A stretch of DNA of 64,000 nucleotides, taken from assembly GCA_963691705.1 (NCBI GenBank), contig OY829543.1:27365523-27429522 (forward strand). The letters run 5' to 3'. The stretch is from Viola odorata. Taxonomy: Eukaryota; Streptophyta; Magnoliopsida; Malpighiales; Violaceae. This document shows positions 24,601 through 37,916 of the stretch, in pieces; the stretch's first letter is position 1, and each line of letters opens with the position of its first letter. Below the pieces are notes generated by a model. The model worked only from the letters and a program-made list of their open reading frames with translations. It was not told the origin of the DNA and ran no database searches. Made by a program: the position numbers and the translations under genes.

Positions 24601-27416
24601 ATTGGAGAGCTAGCGCAAGGCCTCGGATGGCTTAGGCGAGGGGACTTCATGGGATGCTAGGGTTGGCGCGCCTGGTGCGCGCCTGGTACGCCTATGTCTT
24701 CATGGTTTGCGAGGACTTGGCGCGGCATTCCTCATGGCTTGCGCGGCCTATCCGTGAGGTCTTCACGTGGATACGAGTGAGAGTCCTCATGCTCGTATCA
24801 TCTCCTCCCTCTTCAAATGGATTCGTCCTCGAATCTGCGCACTCCATTCCTTTGCGAATGTCACACATAGTACCTACATAGGAGAGGTATGCATCAACAC
24901 TATGGAAAAGGGTTGGAAAATAACTAAAAGGTAACACAAAGCGATGTTGTAAAAATAAGTCCGTAGACGTCAAAAGACAAGGAGTTTTCTCCCATGGGCG
25001 AAGAGTAGGCTTGGGAATTATTACAAGAAACAACCCTAAACTACACTTCCCATAAGGCCTTGACTGCGGGCTTCAAAAGATGGGATTGGAGAGCTATCGC
25101 AAGGCCTCGGATGGCTTAGGGGAGGGGACTTCATGGGATGCTAGGGTTGGCGCGCCTGGTGCGCGCCTGGTACGCCCATGTCTTCATGGTTTGCGAGGAC
25201 TTGGCGCGGCATTCCTCATGGCTTGCGCGGCCTATCCGTGAGGTCTTCACGTGGATACGAGTGAGAGTCCTCATGCTCGTATCATCTCCTCCCTCTTCAA
25301 ATGGATTCGTCCTCGAATCTGCGCACTCCATTCCTTTGCGAATGTCACACATAGTACCTACATAGGAGAGGTATGCATCAACACTATGGAAAAGGGTTGG
25401 AAAATAATTAAAAGGTAACTCAAAGCGATGTTGTGAAAATAAGTCCGTAGACTTCAAAAGACAAGGAATTTTCTCCCATGGGCGAAGAGTAGGCTTGGGA
25501 ATTATTACAAGAAACAACCCTAAACTACACTTCCCTTAAGGTCTTGACCGCGAGCTTGAAAAGATAGGATTGGAGATCTATCGCAAGGCCTCGGATGGCT
25601 TATGCGAGGGGACTTCATGGGATGCTAGGGTTGGCGCTTGGTGCGCGCATGTCTTCATGGTTTGCGAGGACTTGGCGCGGCATTCCTCATGGCTTGCGCG
25701 GCCTATCCGTGAGGTCTTCACGTGGATATGAGTGAGAGCCCTCATGCTCGTATCATCTCCTCCCTCTTCAAATGGATTCGTCCTCGAATCTGCGCACTCC
25801 ATTCCTTTGCGAATGCCACACATAGTACCTACATTGGAGAGGTATGCATCAACACTATGGAAAAGGGTTGGAAAATAACTAAAAGGTAACACAAAGCGAT
25901 GTTGTAAAAATAAGTCCGTAGACTGCAAAAAACAAGGAATTTTCTCCCATGGGCGAAGAGTAGGCTTGGGAATTATTACAAGAAACAACCCTAAACTACA
26001 CTTCCCTTAAGGCCTTGACCGCGGGCTTGAAAAGATGGGATTGGAGATCTATCGCAAGGCCTCGGATGGCTTATGCGAGGGGACTTCATGGGATGCTAGG
26101 GTTGGCGCGCCTGGTGCGCGCATGTCTTCATGGTTTGCGAGGACTTGGCGCGGCATTCCTCATGGCTTGCGCGGCCTATCCATGAGGTCTTCACGTGGAT
26201 ACGAGTGAGAGTCCTCATGCTCGTATCATCTCCTCCCTCTTCAAATGGATTCGTCCTCGAATCTGCGCACTCCATTCCTTTGCGAATGTCACACATAGTA
26301 CCTACATAGGAGAGGTATGCATCAACACTATGGAAAAGGGTTGGAAAATAACTAAAAGGTAACACAAAGCGATGTTGTAAAAATAAGTCCGTAGACGTCA
26401 AAAGACAAGGAATTTTCTCCCATGGGCGAAGAGTAGGCTTGGGAATTATTACAAGAAACAACCCTAAACTACACTTCCCTTAAGACCTTGACTGCGGGCT
26501 TCAAAAGATGGGAATGGAGACCTATCGCAAGGCCTCGGATGGCTTAGGGGAGGGGACTTCATGGGATGCTAGGGTTGGCGCGCCTGGTGCGCGCCTGGTA
26601 CGCCCATGTCTTCATGGTTTGCGAGGACTTGGCGCGGCATTCCTCATGGCTTGCGCGGCCTATCCGTGAGGTCTTCACGTGGATACGAGTGAGAGTCCTC
26701 ATGCTCGTATCATCTCCTCCCTCTTCAAATGGATTCGTCCTCGAATCTGCGCACTCCATTCCTTTGCGAATGTCACACATAGTACCTACATAGGAGAGGT
26801 ATGCATCAACACTATGGAAAAGGGTTGGAAAATAATTAAAAGGTAACTCAAAGCGATGTTGTGAAAATAAGTCCGTAGACTTCAAAAGACAAGGAATTTT
26901 CTCCCATGGGCGAAGAGTAGGCTTGGGAATTATTACAAGAAACAACCCTAAACTACACTTCCCTTAAGGCCTTGACCGCGGGCTTGAAAAGATAGGATTG
27001 GAGATCTATCGCAAGGCCTCGGATGGCTTATGCGAGGGGACTTCATGGGATGCTAGGGTTGGCGCTTGGTGCGCGCATGTCTTCATGGTTTGCGAGGACT
27101 TGGCGCGGCATTCCTCATGGCTTGCGCGGCCTATCCGTGAGGTCTTCACGTGGATATGAGTGAGAGCCCTCATGCTCGTATCATCTCCTCCCTCTTCAAA
27201 TGGATTCGTCCTCGAATCTGCGCACTCCATTCCTTTGCGAATGCCACACATAGTACCTACATTGGAGAGGTATGCATCAACACTATGGAAAAGGGTTGGA
27301 AAATAACTAAAAGGTAACACAAAGCGATGTTGTAAAAATAAGTCCGTAGACTGCAAAAAACAAGGAATTTTCTCCCATGGGCGAAGAGTAGGCTTGGGAA
27401 TTATAACAAGAAACAA
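21683..27416. repeat. Array segment F: tandem duplication of a 2,867-bp hexamer
   Basis: Two adjacent blocks have the same order of unit lengths (484, 484, 471, 473, 484, 471): 21,683-24,549 and 24,550-27,416. Rare marks recur at the 2,867-bp offset: CCCATAAGGCC, AAGGTCTTGACCGCGAGC, CTATCCATGAGG, CCTTAAGACCTTGACTGCG and GATGGGAATGGAGACC. The right half of the last unit differs (a G/C change near 24,525 and TTATAACAAG near 27,403). TTATAACAAG also occurs at about 20,250, so the second copy's end matches segment E and not its own left neighbour. Confidence 0.88.
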
Positions 27417-30400
27417 CCCTAAACTACACTTCCCTTAAGGCCTTGACCGCGGGCTTGAAAAGATGGGATTGGAGATCTATCGCAAGGCCTCGGATGGCTT
27501 ATGCGAGGGGACTTCATGGGATGCTAGGGTTGGCGCGCCTGGTGCGCGCATGTCTTCATGGTTTGCGAGGACTTGGCGCGGCATTCCTCATGGCTTGCGC
27601 GGCCTATCCGTGAGGTCTTCACGTGGATACGAGTGAGAGTCCTCATGCTCGTATCATCTCCTCCCTCTTCAAATGGATTCGTCCTCGAATCTGCGCACTC
27701 CATTCCTTTGCGAATGTCACACATAGTACCTACATAGGAGAGGTATGCATCAACACTATGGAAAAGGGTTGGAAAATAATTAAAAGGTAACTCAAAGCGA
27801 TGTTGTGAAAATAAGTCCGTAGACTTCAAAAGACAAGGAATTTTCTCCCATGGGCGAAGAGTAGGCTTGGGAATTATTACAAGAAACAACCCTAAACTAC
27901 ACTTCCCTTAAGGCCTTGACCGCGGGCTTGAAAAGATGGGATTGGAGATCTATCGCAAGGCCTCGGATGGCTTATGCGAGGGGACTTCATGGGATGCTAG
28001 GGTTGGCGCGCCTGGTGCGCGCATGTCTTCATGGTTTGCGAGGACTTGGCGCGGCATTCCTCATGGCTTGCGCGGCCTATCCGTGAGGTCTTCACGTGGA
28101 TATGAGTGAGAGCCCTCATGCTCGTATCATCTCCTCCCTCTTCAAATGGATTCGTCCTCGAATCTGCGCACTCCATTCCTTTGCGAATGCCACACATAGT
28201 ACCTACATTGGAGAGGTATGCATCAACACTATGGAAAAGGGTTGGAAAATAACTAAAAGGTAACACAAAGCGATGTTGTAAAAATAAGTCCGTAGACAGG
28301 AAAGACAAGGAATTTTCTCCCATGGGCGAAGAGTAGGCTTGGGAATTATTACAAGAAACAACCCTAAACTACACTTCCCTTAAGGCCTTGACCGCGGGCT
28401 TGAAAAGATGGGATTGGAGATCTATCGCAAGGCCTCGGATGGCTTAGCCGAGGGGACTTCATGGGATGCTAGGGTTGGCGCTCCTGGTGCGCGCATGTCT
28501 TCATGGTTTGCGAGGACTTGGCGCGGCATTCCTCATGGCTTGTGCGGTCTATCCGTGAGGTCTTCACGTGGATACGAGTGAGAGTCCTCATGCTCGTATC
28601 ATCTCCTCCCTCTTCAAATGGATTCGTCCTCGAATCTGCGCACTCCATTCCTTTGCGAATCTCACACATAGTACCTACATAGGAGCGTTATGCATCAACA
28701 CTATGGAAAAGGGTTGGAAAATAATTAAAAGGTAACTCAAAGCGATGTTGTGAAAATAAGTCCGTAGACTTCAGAAGACAAGGAATTTTCTCCCATGGGC
28801 GAAGAGTAGGCTTGGGAATTATTACAAGAAACAACCCTAAACTACACTTCCCTTAAGGCCTTGACTGCGGGCTTCAAAATATGGGATTGGAGAGCTATCG
28901 CAAGGCCTCGGATGGCTTAGGGGAGGGGACTTCATGGGATGCTAGGGTTGGCGCGCCTGGTGCAAGCCTGGTACGCCCATGTCTTCATGGTTTGCGAGGA
29001 CTTGGCGCGACATTCCTCATGGCTTGCGCGGCCTATCCGTGAGGTCTACACGTGGATACGAGTGAGAGTCCTCATGCTCGTATCATCTCCTCCCTCTTCA
29101 AATGGATTCGTCCTCGAATCTGCGCACTCCATTCCTTTGCGAATGTCACACATAGTACCTACATAGGAGAGGTATGCATCAACACTATGGAAAAGGGTTG
29201 GAAAATAACTAAAAGGAAACACAAAGCGATGTTGTAAAAATAAGTCCGTAGACTTCAAAAGACAAGGAATTTTCTCCCATGGGCGAAGAGTAGGCTTGGG
29301 AATTATTACAAGAAATAACCCTAAACTACACTTCCCTTAAGGCCTTGACCGCGGGCTTGAAAAGATGGGATTGGAGAGCTATCGCAAGGCCTCAGATGGC
29401 TTAGGCGAGGGGACTTCATGGGATGCTAGGGTTGGCGCGCCTGGTGCGCGCATGTCTTCATGGTTTGCGAGGACTTGGCGCGGCATTCCTCATGGCTTGT
29501 GCGGCCTATCTGTGAGGTCTACACGTGGATACGAGTGAGAGTCCTCATGCTCGTATCATCTCCTCCCTCTTCAAATGGATTCGTCCTCGAATCTGCGCAC
29601 TCCATTCCTTTGCGAATGTCACACATAGTTCCTACATAGGAGAGGTATGCATCAACACTATGGAAAAGGGTTGGAAAATAACTAAAAGGTAACACAAAGC
29701 GATGTTGTAAAAATAAGTCCGTCGACTTCAAAAGACAAGGAATTTTCTCCCATGGGCGAAGAGTAGGGTTGGGAATTATTACAAGAAACAACCCTAAACT
29801 ACACTTCCCTTAAGGCCTTGACCGCGGGCTTGAAGAGATGGGATTGGAGAGCTAGCGCAAGGCCTCGGATGGCTTAGGCGAGGGGACTTCATGGGATGCT
29901 AGGGTTGGCGCGCCTGGTGCGCGCCTGGTACGCCTATGTCTTCATGGTTTGCGAGGACTTGGCGCGGCATTCCTCATGGCTTGCGCGGCCTATCCGTGAG
30001 GTCTTCACGTGGATACGAGTGAGAGTCCTCATGCTCGTATCATCTCCTCCCTCTTCAAATGGATTCGTCCTCGAATCTGCGCACTCCATTCCTTTGCGAA
30101 TGTCACACATAGTACCTACATAGGAGAGGTATGCATCAACACTATGGAAAAGGGTTGGAAAATAACTAAAAGGTAACACAAAGCGATGTTGTAAAAATAA
30201 GTCCGTAGACGTCAAAAGACAAGGAATTTTCTCCCATGGGCGAAGAGTAGGCTTGGGAATTATTACAAGAAACAACCCTAAACTACACTTCCCATAAGGC
30301 CTTGACTGCGGGCTTCAAAAGATGGGATTGGAGAGCTATCGCAAGGCCTCGGATGGCTTAGGGGAGGGGACTTCATGGGATGCTAGGGTTGGCGCGCCTG

Positions 30401-31230
30401 GTGCGCGCCTGGTACGCCCATGTCTTCATGGTTTGCGAGGACTTGGCGCGGCATTCCTCATGGCTTGCGCGGCCTATCCGTGAGGTCTTCACGTGGATAC
30501 GAGTGAGAGTCCTCATGCTCGTATCATCTCCTCCCTCTTCAAATGGATTCGTCCTCGAATCTGCGCACTCCATTCCTTTGCGAATGTCACACATAGTACC
30601 TACATAGGAGAGGTATGCATCAACACTATGGAAAAGGGTTGGAAAATAATTAAAAGGTAACTCAAAGCGATGTTGTGAAAATAAGTCCGTAGACTTCAAA
30701 AGACAAGGAATTTTCTCCCATGGGCGAAGAGTAGGCTTGGGAATTATTACAAGAAACAACCCTAAACTACACTTCCCTTAAGGTCTTGACCGCGAGCTTG
30801 AAAAGATAGGATTGGAGATCTATCGCAAGGCCTCGGATGGCTTATGCGAGGGGACTTCATGGGATGCTAGGGTTGGCGCTTGGTGCGCGCATGTCTTCAT
30901 GGTTTGCGAGGACTTGGCGCGGCATTCCTCATGGCTTGCGCGGCCTATCCGTGAGGTCTTCACGTGGATATGAGTGAGAGCCCTCATGCTCGTATCATCT
31001 CCTCCCTCTTCAAATGGATTCGTCCTCGAATCTGCGCACTCCATTCCTTTGCGAATGCCACACATAGTACCTACATTGGAGAGGTATGCATCAACACTAT
31101 GGAAAAGGGTTGGAAAATAACTAAAAGGTAACACAAAGCGATGTTGTAAAAATAAGTCCGTAGACTGCAAAAAACAAGGAATTTTCTCCCATGGGCGAAG
31201 AGTAGGCTTGGGAATTATTACAAGAAACAA
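27417..31230. repeat. Array segment G: units re-using segments E and F
   Basis: Units end at 27,889, 28,361, 28,834, 29,318, 29,791, 30,275, 30,759 and 31,230. The last four match 21,210-23,121 at an offset of 8,109 bp and share CCCATAAGGCC and AAGGTCTTGACCGCGAGC. The unit ending 28,361 has a private change (GTAGACAGGAAAGAC) and is 472 bp. The next unit carries GAATCTCACAC near 28,660, the 473-type CTTGTGCGGTC, and the GAGCGTTATGC tag of segment C, so it is a mosaic. Confidence 0.82.
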
Positions 31231-34200
31231 CCCTAAACTACACTTCCCTTAAGGCCTTGACCGCGGGCTTGAAAAGATGGGATTGGAGATCTATCGCAAG
31301 GCCTCGGATGGCTTATGCGAGGGGACTTCATGGGATGCTAGGGTTGGCGCGCCTGGTGCGCGCATGTCTTCATGGTTTGCGAGGACTTGGCGCGGCATTC
31401 CTCATGGCTTGCGCGGCCTATCCGTGAGGTCTTCACGTGGATACGAGTGAGAGTCCTCATGCTCGTATCATCTCCTCCCTCTTCAAATGGATTCGTCCTC
31501 GAATCTGCGCACTCCATTCCTTTGCGAATGTCACACATAGTACCTACATAGGAGAGGTAGGCATCAACACTATGGAAAAGGGTTGGAAAATAATTAAAAG
31601 GTAACTCAAAGCGATGTTGTGAAAATAAGTCCGTAGACTTCAAAAGACAAGGAATTTTCTCCCATGGGCGAAGAGTAGGCTTGGGAATTATTACAACAAA
31701 ACAACCCTAAACTACACTTCCCTTAAGGCCTTGACTGCGGGCTTCAAAATATGGGATTGGAGAGCTATCGCAAGGCCTCGGATGGCTTAGGGGAGGGGAC
31801 TTCATGGGATGCAAGGGTTGGCGCGCCTGGTGCGCGCCTGGTACGCCCATGTCTTCATGGTTTGCGAGGACTTGGCGCGGCATTCCTCATGGCTTGCGCG
31901 GCCTATCCTTGAGGTCTACACGTGGATACGAGTGAGAGTCCTCATGCTCGTATCATCTCCTCCCTCTTCAAATGGATTCGTCCTCGAATCTGCGCACTCC
32001 ATTCCTTTGCGAATGTCACACATAGTACCTACATAGGAGAGGTATGCATCAACACTATGGAAAAGGGTTGGAAAATAACTAAAAGGAAACACAAAGCGAT
32101 GTTGTAAAAATAAGTCCATAGATTTCAAAAGACAAGGAATTTTCTTCCATGGGCGAAGAGTAGGCTTGGGAATTATTACAAGAAATAACCCTAAACTACA
32201 CTTCCCTTAAGGCCTTGACCGCGGGCTTGAAAAGTTGGGATTGGAGAGCTATCGCAAGGCCTCGGATGGCTTAGGCGAGGGGACTTCATGGGATGCTAGG
32301 GTTGGCGCGCCTGGTGCGCGCATGTCTTCATGGTTTGCGAGGACTTGGCGCGGCATTCCTCATGGTTTGTGCGGCCTATCTGTGAGGTCTATACGTGGAT
32401 ACGAGTGAGAGTCCTCATGCTCGTATCATCTCCTCCCTCTTCAAATGGATTCATCCTCGAATCTGCGCACTCCATTCCTTTGCGAATGTCACACAGAGTT
32501 CCTACATAGGAGAGGTATGCATCAACACTATGGAAAAGGGTTGGAAAATAACTAAAAGGTAACACAAAGCGATGTTGTAAAAATAAGTCCGTCGACTTCA
32601 AAAGACAAGGAATTTTCTCCCATGGGCGAAGAGTAGGGTTGGGAATTATTACAAGAAACAACCCTAAACTACACTTCCCTTAAGGCCTTGACCGCGGGCT
32701 TGAAGAGATGGGATTGGAGAGCTAGCGCAAGGCCTCGGATGGCTTAGGCGAGGGGACTTCATGGGATGCTAGGGTTGGCGCGCCTGGTGCGCGCCTGGTA
32801 CGCCTATGTCTTCATGGTTTGCGAGGACTTGGCGCGGAATTCCTCATGGCTTGCGCGGCCTATCCGTGAGGTCTTCACGTGGATACGAGTGAGAGTCCTC
32901 ATGCTCGTATCATCTCCTCCCTCTTCAAATGGATTCGTCCTCGAATCTGCGCACTCCATTCCTTTGCGAATGTCACACATAGTACCTACATAGGAGAGGT
33001 ATGCATCAACACTATGGAAAAGGGTTGGAAAATAACTAAAAGGTAACACAAAGCGATGTTGTAAAAATAAGTCCGTAGACGTCAAAAGACAAGGAATTTT
33101 CTCCCATGGGCGAAGAGTAGGGTTGGGAATTATTACAAGAAACAACCCTAAACTACACTTCCCTTAAGGCCTTGACTGCGGGCTTCAAAAGATGGGATTG
33201 GAGAGCTATCGCAAGGCCTCGGATGGCTTAGGGGAGGGGACTTCATGGGATGCTAGGGTTGGCGCGCCTGGTGCGCGCCTGGTACGCCCATGTCTTCATG
33301 GTTTGCGAGGACTTGGCGCGGCATTCCTCATGGCTTGCGCGGCCTATCCGTGAGGTCTTCACGTGGATACGAGTGAGAGTCCTCATGCTCGTATCATCTC
33401 CTCCCTCTTCAAATGGATTCGTCCTCGAATCTGCGCACTCCATTCCTTTGCGAATGTCACACATAGTACCTACATAGGAGAGGTATGCATCAACACTATG
33501 GAAAAGGGTTGGAAAATAATTAAAAGGTAACTCAAAGCGATGTTGTGAAAATAAGTCCGTAGACTTCAAAAGACAAGGAATTTTCTCCCATGGGCGAAGA
33601 GTAGGCTTGGGAATTATTACAAGAAACAACCCTAAACTACACTTCCCTTAAGGCCTTGACCGCGGGCTTGAAAAGATGGGATTGGAGATCTATCGCAAGG
33701 CCTCGGATGGCTTATGCGAGGGGACTTCATGGGATGCTAGGGTTGGCCCTTGGTGCGTGCATGTCTTCATGGTTTGCGAGGACTGGGCGCGGCATTCCTC
33801 ATGGCTTGCGCGGCCTATCCGTGAGGTCTTCACGTGGATATGAGTGAGAGCCCTCATGCTCGTATCATCTCCTCCCTCTTCAAATGGATTCGTCCTCGAA
33901 TCTGCGCACTCCATTCCTTTGCGAATGCCACACATAGTACCTACATTGGAGAGGTATGCATCAACACTATGGAAAAGGGTTGGAAAATAACTAAAAGGTA
34001 ACACAAAGCGATGTTGTAAAAATAAGTCCGTAGACTGCAAAAAACAAGGAATTTTCTCCCATGGGCGAAGAGTAGGCTTGGGAATTATTACAAGAAACAA
34101 CCCTAAACTACACTTCCCTTAAGGCCTTGACCGCGGGCTTGAAAAGATGGGATTGGAGATCTATCGCAAGGCCTCGGATGGCTTATGCGAGGGGACTTCA

Positions 34201-34573
34201 TGGGATGCTAGGGTTGGCGCGCCTGGTGCGCGCATTTCTTCATGGTTTGCGAGGACTTGGCGCGGCATTCCTCATGGCTTGCGCGGCCTATCCGTGAGGT
34301 CTTCACGTGGATACGAGTGAGAGTCCTCATGCTCGTATCATCTCCTCCCTCTTCAAATGGATTCGTCCTCGAATCTGCGCACTCCATTCCTTTGCGAATG
34401 TCACACATAGTACCTACATAGGAGAGGTATGCATCAACACTATGGAAAAGGGTTGGAAAATAATTAAAAGGTAACTCAAAGCGATGTTGTGAAAATAAGT
34501 CCGTAGACTTCAAAAGACAAGGAATTTTCTCCCATGGGCGAAGAGTAGGCTTGGGAATTATTACAAGAAACAA
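31231..34573. repeat. Heptamer higher-order repeat, copy 1 (3,343 bp)
   Basis: Seven units (474, 484, 473, 484, 484, 471 and 473 bp) form a block that is repeated directly after it at an exact offset of 3,343 bp. Private marks shared by both copies are GAGGTAGGCATC, TTACAACAAAACAACC (the 1-bp insertion giving 474 bp), GGGATGCAAGGG, CTATCCTTGAGG, GTCCATAGATTTC, TTTTCTTCCATGG, GAAAAGTTGGG, GGATTCATCCTCG, CACACAGAGTTCC and GCGCGGAATTCC. Copy-specific differences are few: CATGGTTTGTGCGG here at about 32,362 against CATGGCTTGTGCGG in copy 2. Confidence 0.93.
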
Positions 34574-37500
34574 CCCTAAACTACACTTCCCTTAAGGCCT
34601 TGACCGCGGGCTTGAAAAGATGGGATTGGAGATCTATCGCAAGGCCTCGGATGGCTTATGCGAGGGGACTTCATGGGATGCTAGGGTTGGCGCGCCTGGT
34701 GCGCGCATGTCTTCATGGTTTGCGAGGACTTGGCGCGGCATTCCTCATGGCTTGCGCGGCCTATCCGTGAGGTCTTCACGTGGATACGAGTGAGAGTCCT
34801 CATGCTCGTATCATCTCCTCCCTCTTCAAATGGATTCGTCCTTGAATCTGCGCACTCCATTCCTTTGCGAATGTCACACATAGTACCTACATAGGAGAGG
34901 TAGGCATCAACACTATGGAAAAGGGTTGGAAAATAATTAAAAGGTAACTCAAAGCGATGTTGTGAAAATAAGTCCGTAGACTTCAAAAGACAAGGAATTT
35001 TCTCCCATGGGCGAAGAGTAGGCTTGGGAATTATTACAACAAAACAACCCTAAACTACACTTCCCTTAAGGCCTTGACTGCGGGCTTCAAAATATGGGAT
35101 TGGAGAGCTATCGCAAGGCCTCGGATGGCTTAGGGGAGGGGACTTCATGGGATGCAAGGGTTGGCGCGCCTGGTGCGCGCCTGGTACGCCCATGTCTTCA
35201 TGGTTTGCGAGGACTTGGCGCGGCATTCCTCATGGCTTGCGCGGCCTATCCTTGAGGTCTACACGTGGATACGAGTGAGAGTCCTCATGCTCGTATCATC
35301 TCCTCCCTCTTCAAATGGATTCGTCCTCGAATCTGCGCACTCCATTCCTTTGCGAATGTCACACATAGTACCTACATAGGAGAGGTATGCATCAACACTA
35401 TGGAAAAGGGTTGGAAAATAACTAAAAGGAAACACAAAGCGATGTTGTAAAAATAAGTCCATAGATTTCAAAAGACAAGGAATTTTCTTCCATGGGCGAA
35501 GAGTAGGCTTGGGAATTATTACAAGAAATAACCCTAAACTACACTTCCCTTAAGGCCTTGACCGCGGGCTTGAAAAGTTGGGATTGGAGAGCTATCGCAA
35601 GGCCTCGGATGGCTTAGGCGAGGGGACTTCATGGGATGCTAGGGTTGGCGCGCCTGGTGCGCGCATGTCTTCATGGTTTGCGAGGACTTGGCGCGGCATT
35701 CCTCATGGCTTGTGCGGCCTATCTGTGAGGTCTATACGTGGATACGAGTGAGAGTCCTCATGCTCGTATCATCTCCTCCCTCTTCAAATGGATTCATCCT
35801 CGAATCTGCGCACTCCATTCCTTTGCGAATGTCACACAGAGTTCCTACATAGGAGAGGTATGCATCAACACTATGGAAAAGGGTTGGAAAATAACTAAAA
35901 GGTAACACAAAGCGATGTTGTAAAAATAAGTCCGTCGACTTCAAAAGACAAGGAATTTTCTCCCATGGGCGAAGAGTAGGGTTGGGAATTATTACAAGAA
36001 ACAACCCTAAACTACACTTCCCTTAAGGCCTTGACCGCGGGCTTGAAGAGATGGGATTGGAGAGCTAGCGCAAGGCCTCGGATGGCTTAGGCGAGGGGAC
36101 TTCATGGGATGCTAGGGTTGGCGCGCCTGGTGCGCGCCTGGTACGCCTATGTCTTCATGGTTTGCGAGGACTTGGCGCGGAATTCCTCATGGCTTGCGCG
36201 GCCTATCCGTGAGGTCTTCACGTGGATACGAGTGAGAGTCCTCATGCTCGTATCATCTCCTCCCTCTTCAAATGGATTCGTCCTCGAATCTGCGCACTCC
36301 ATTCCTTTGCGAATGTCACACATAGTACCTACATAGGAGAGGTATGCATCAACACTATGGAAAAGGGTTGGAAAATAACTAAAAGGTAACACAAAGCGAT
36401 GTTGTAAAAATAAGTCCGTAGACGTCAAAAGACAAGGAATTTTCTCCCATGGGCGAAGAGTAGGGTTGGGAATTATTACAAGAAACAACCCTAAACTACA
36501 CTTCCCTTAAGGCCTTGACTGCGGGCTTCAAAAGATGGGATTGGAGAGCTATCGCAAGGCCTCGGATGGCTTAGGGGAGGGGACTTCATGGGATGCTAGG
36601 GTTGGCGCGCCTGGTGCGCGCCTGGTACGCCCATGTCTTCATGGTTTGCGAGGACTTGGCGCGGCATTCCTCATGGCTTGCGCGGCCTATCCGTGAGGTC
36701 TTCACGTGGATACGAGTGAGAGTCCTCATGCTCGTATCATCTCCTCCCTCTTCAAATGGATTCGTCCTCGAATCTGCGCACTCCATTCCTTTGCGAATGT
36801 CACACATAGTACCTACATAGGAGAGGTATGCATCAACACTATGGAAAAGGGTTGGAAAATAATTAAAAGGTAACTCAAAGCGATGTTGTGAAAATAAGTC
36901 CGTAGACTTCAAAAGACAAGGAATTTTCTCCCATGGGCGAAGAGTAGGCTTGGGAATTATTACAAGAAACAACCCTAAACTACACTTCCCTTAAGGCCTT
37001 GACCGCGGGCTTGAAAAGATGGGATTGGAGATCTATCGCAAGGCCTCGGATGGCTTATGCGAGGGGACTTCATGGGATGCTAGGGTTGGCCCTTGGTGCG
37101 TGCATGTCTTCATGGTTTGCGAGGACTGGGCGCGGCATTCCTCATGGCTTGCGCGGCCTATCCGTGAGGTCTTCACGTGGATATGAGTGAGAGCCCTCAT
37201 GCTCGTATCATCTCCTCCCTCTTCAAATGGATTCGTCCTCGAATCTGCGCACTCCATTCCTTTGCGAATGCCACACATAGTACCTACATTGGAGAGGTAT
37301 GCATCAACACTATGGAAAAGGGTTGGAAAATAACTAAAAGGTAACACAAAGCGATGTTGTAAAAATAAGTCCGTAGACTGCAAAAAACAAGGAATTTTCT
37401 CCCATGGGCGAAGAGTAGGCTTGGGAATTATTACAAGAAACAACCCTAAACTACACTTCCCTTAAGGCCTTGACCGCGGGCTTGAAAAGATGGGATTGGA

Positions 37501-37916
37501 GATCTATCGCAAGGCCTCGGATGGCTTATGCGAGGGGACTTCATGGGATGCTAGGGTTGGCGCGCCTGGTGCGCGCATTTCTTCATGGTTTGCGAGGACT
37601 TGGCGCGGCATTCCTCATGGCTTGCGCGGCCTATCCGTGAGGTCTTCACGTGGATACGAGTGAGAGTCCTCATGCTCGTATCATCTCCTCCCTCTTCAAA
37701 TGGATTCGTCCTCGAATCTGCGCACTCCATTCCTTTGCGAATGTCACACATAGTACCTACATAGGAGAGGTATGCATCAACACTATGGAAAAGGGTTGGA
37801 AAATAATTAAAAGGTAACTCAAAGCGATGTTGTGAAAATAAGTCCGTAGACTTCAAAAGACAAGGAATTTTCTCCCATGGGCGAAGAGTAGGCTTGGGAA
37901 TTATTACAAGAAACAA
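34574..37916. repeat. Heptamer higher-order repeat, copy 2 (3,343 bp)
   Basis: This is the adjacent second copy of 31,231-34,573. It carries all the private marks of copy 1 and reproduces its unit lengths exactly. Differences seen by eye include GTCCTTGAATCTG at about 34,840 (CTCGAATCTG in copy 1) and the C at about 35,706. The small number of differences over 3.3 kb makes this one of the youngest rearrangements in the window, unless it is an assembly artefact. Confidence 0.93.
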
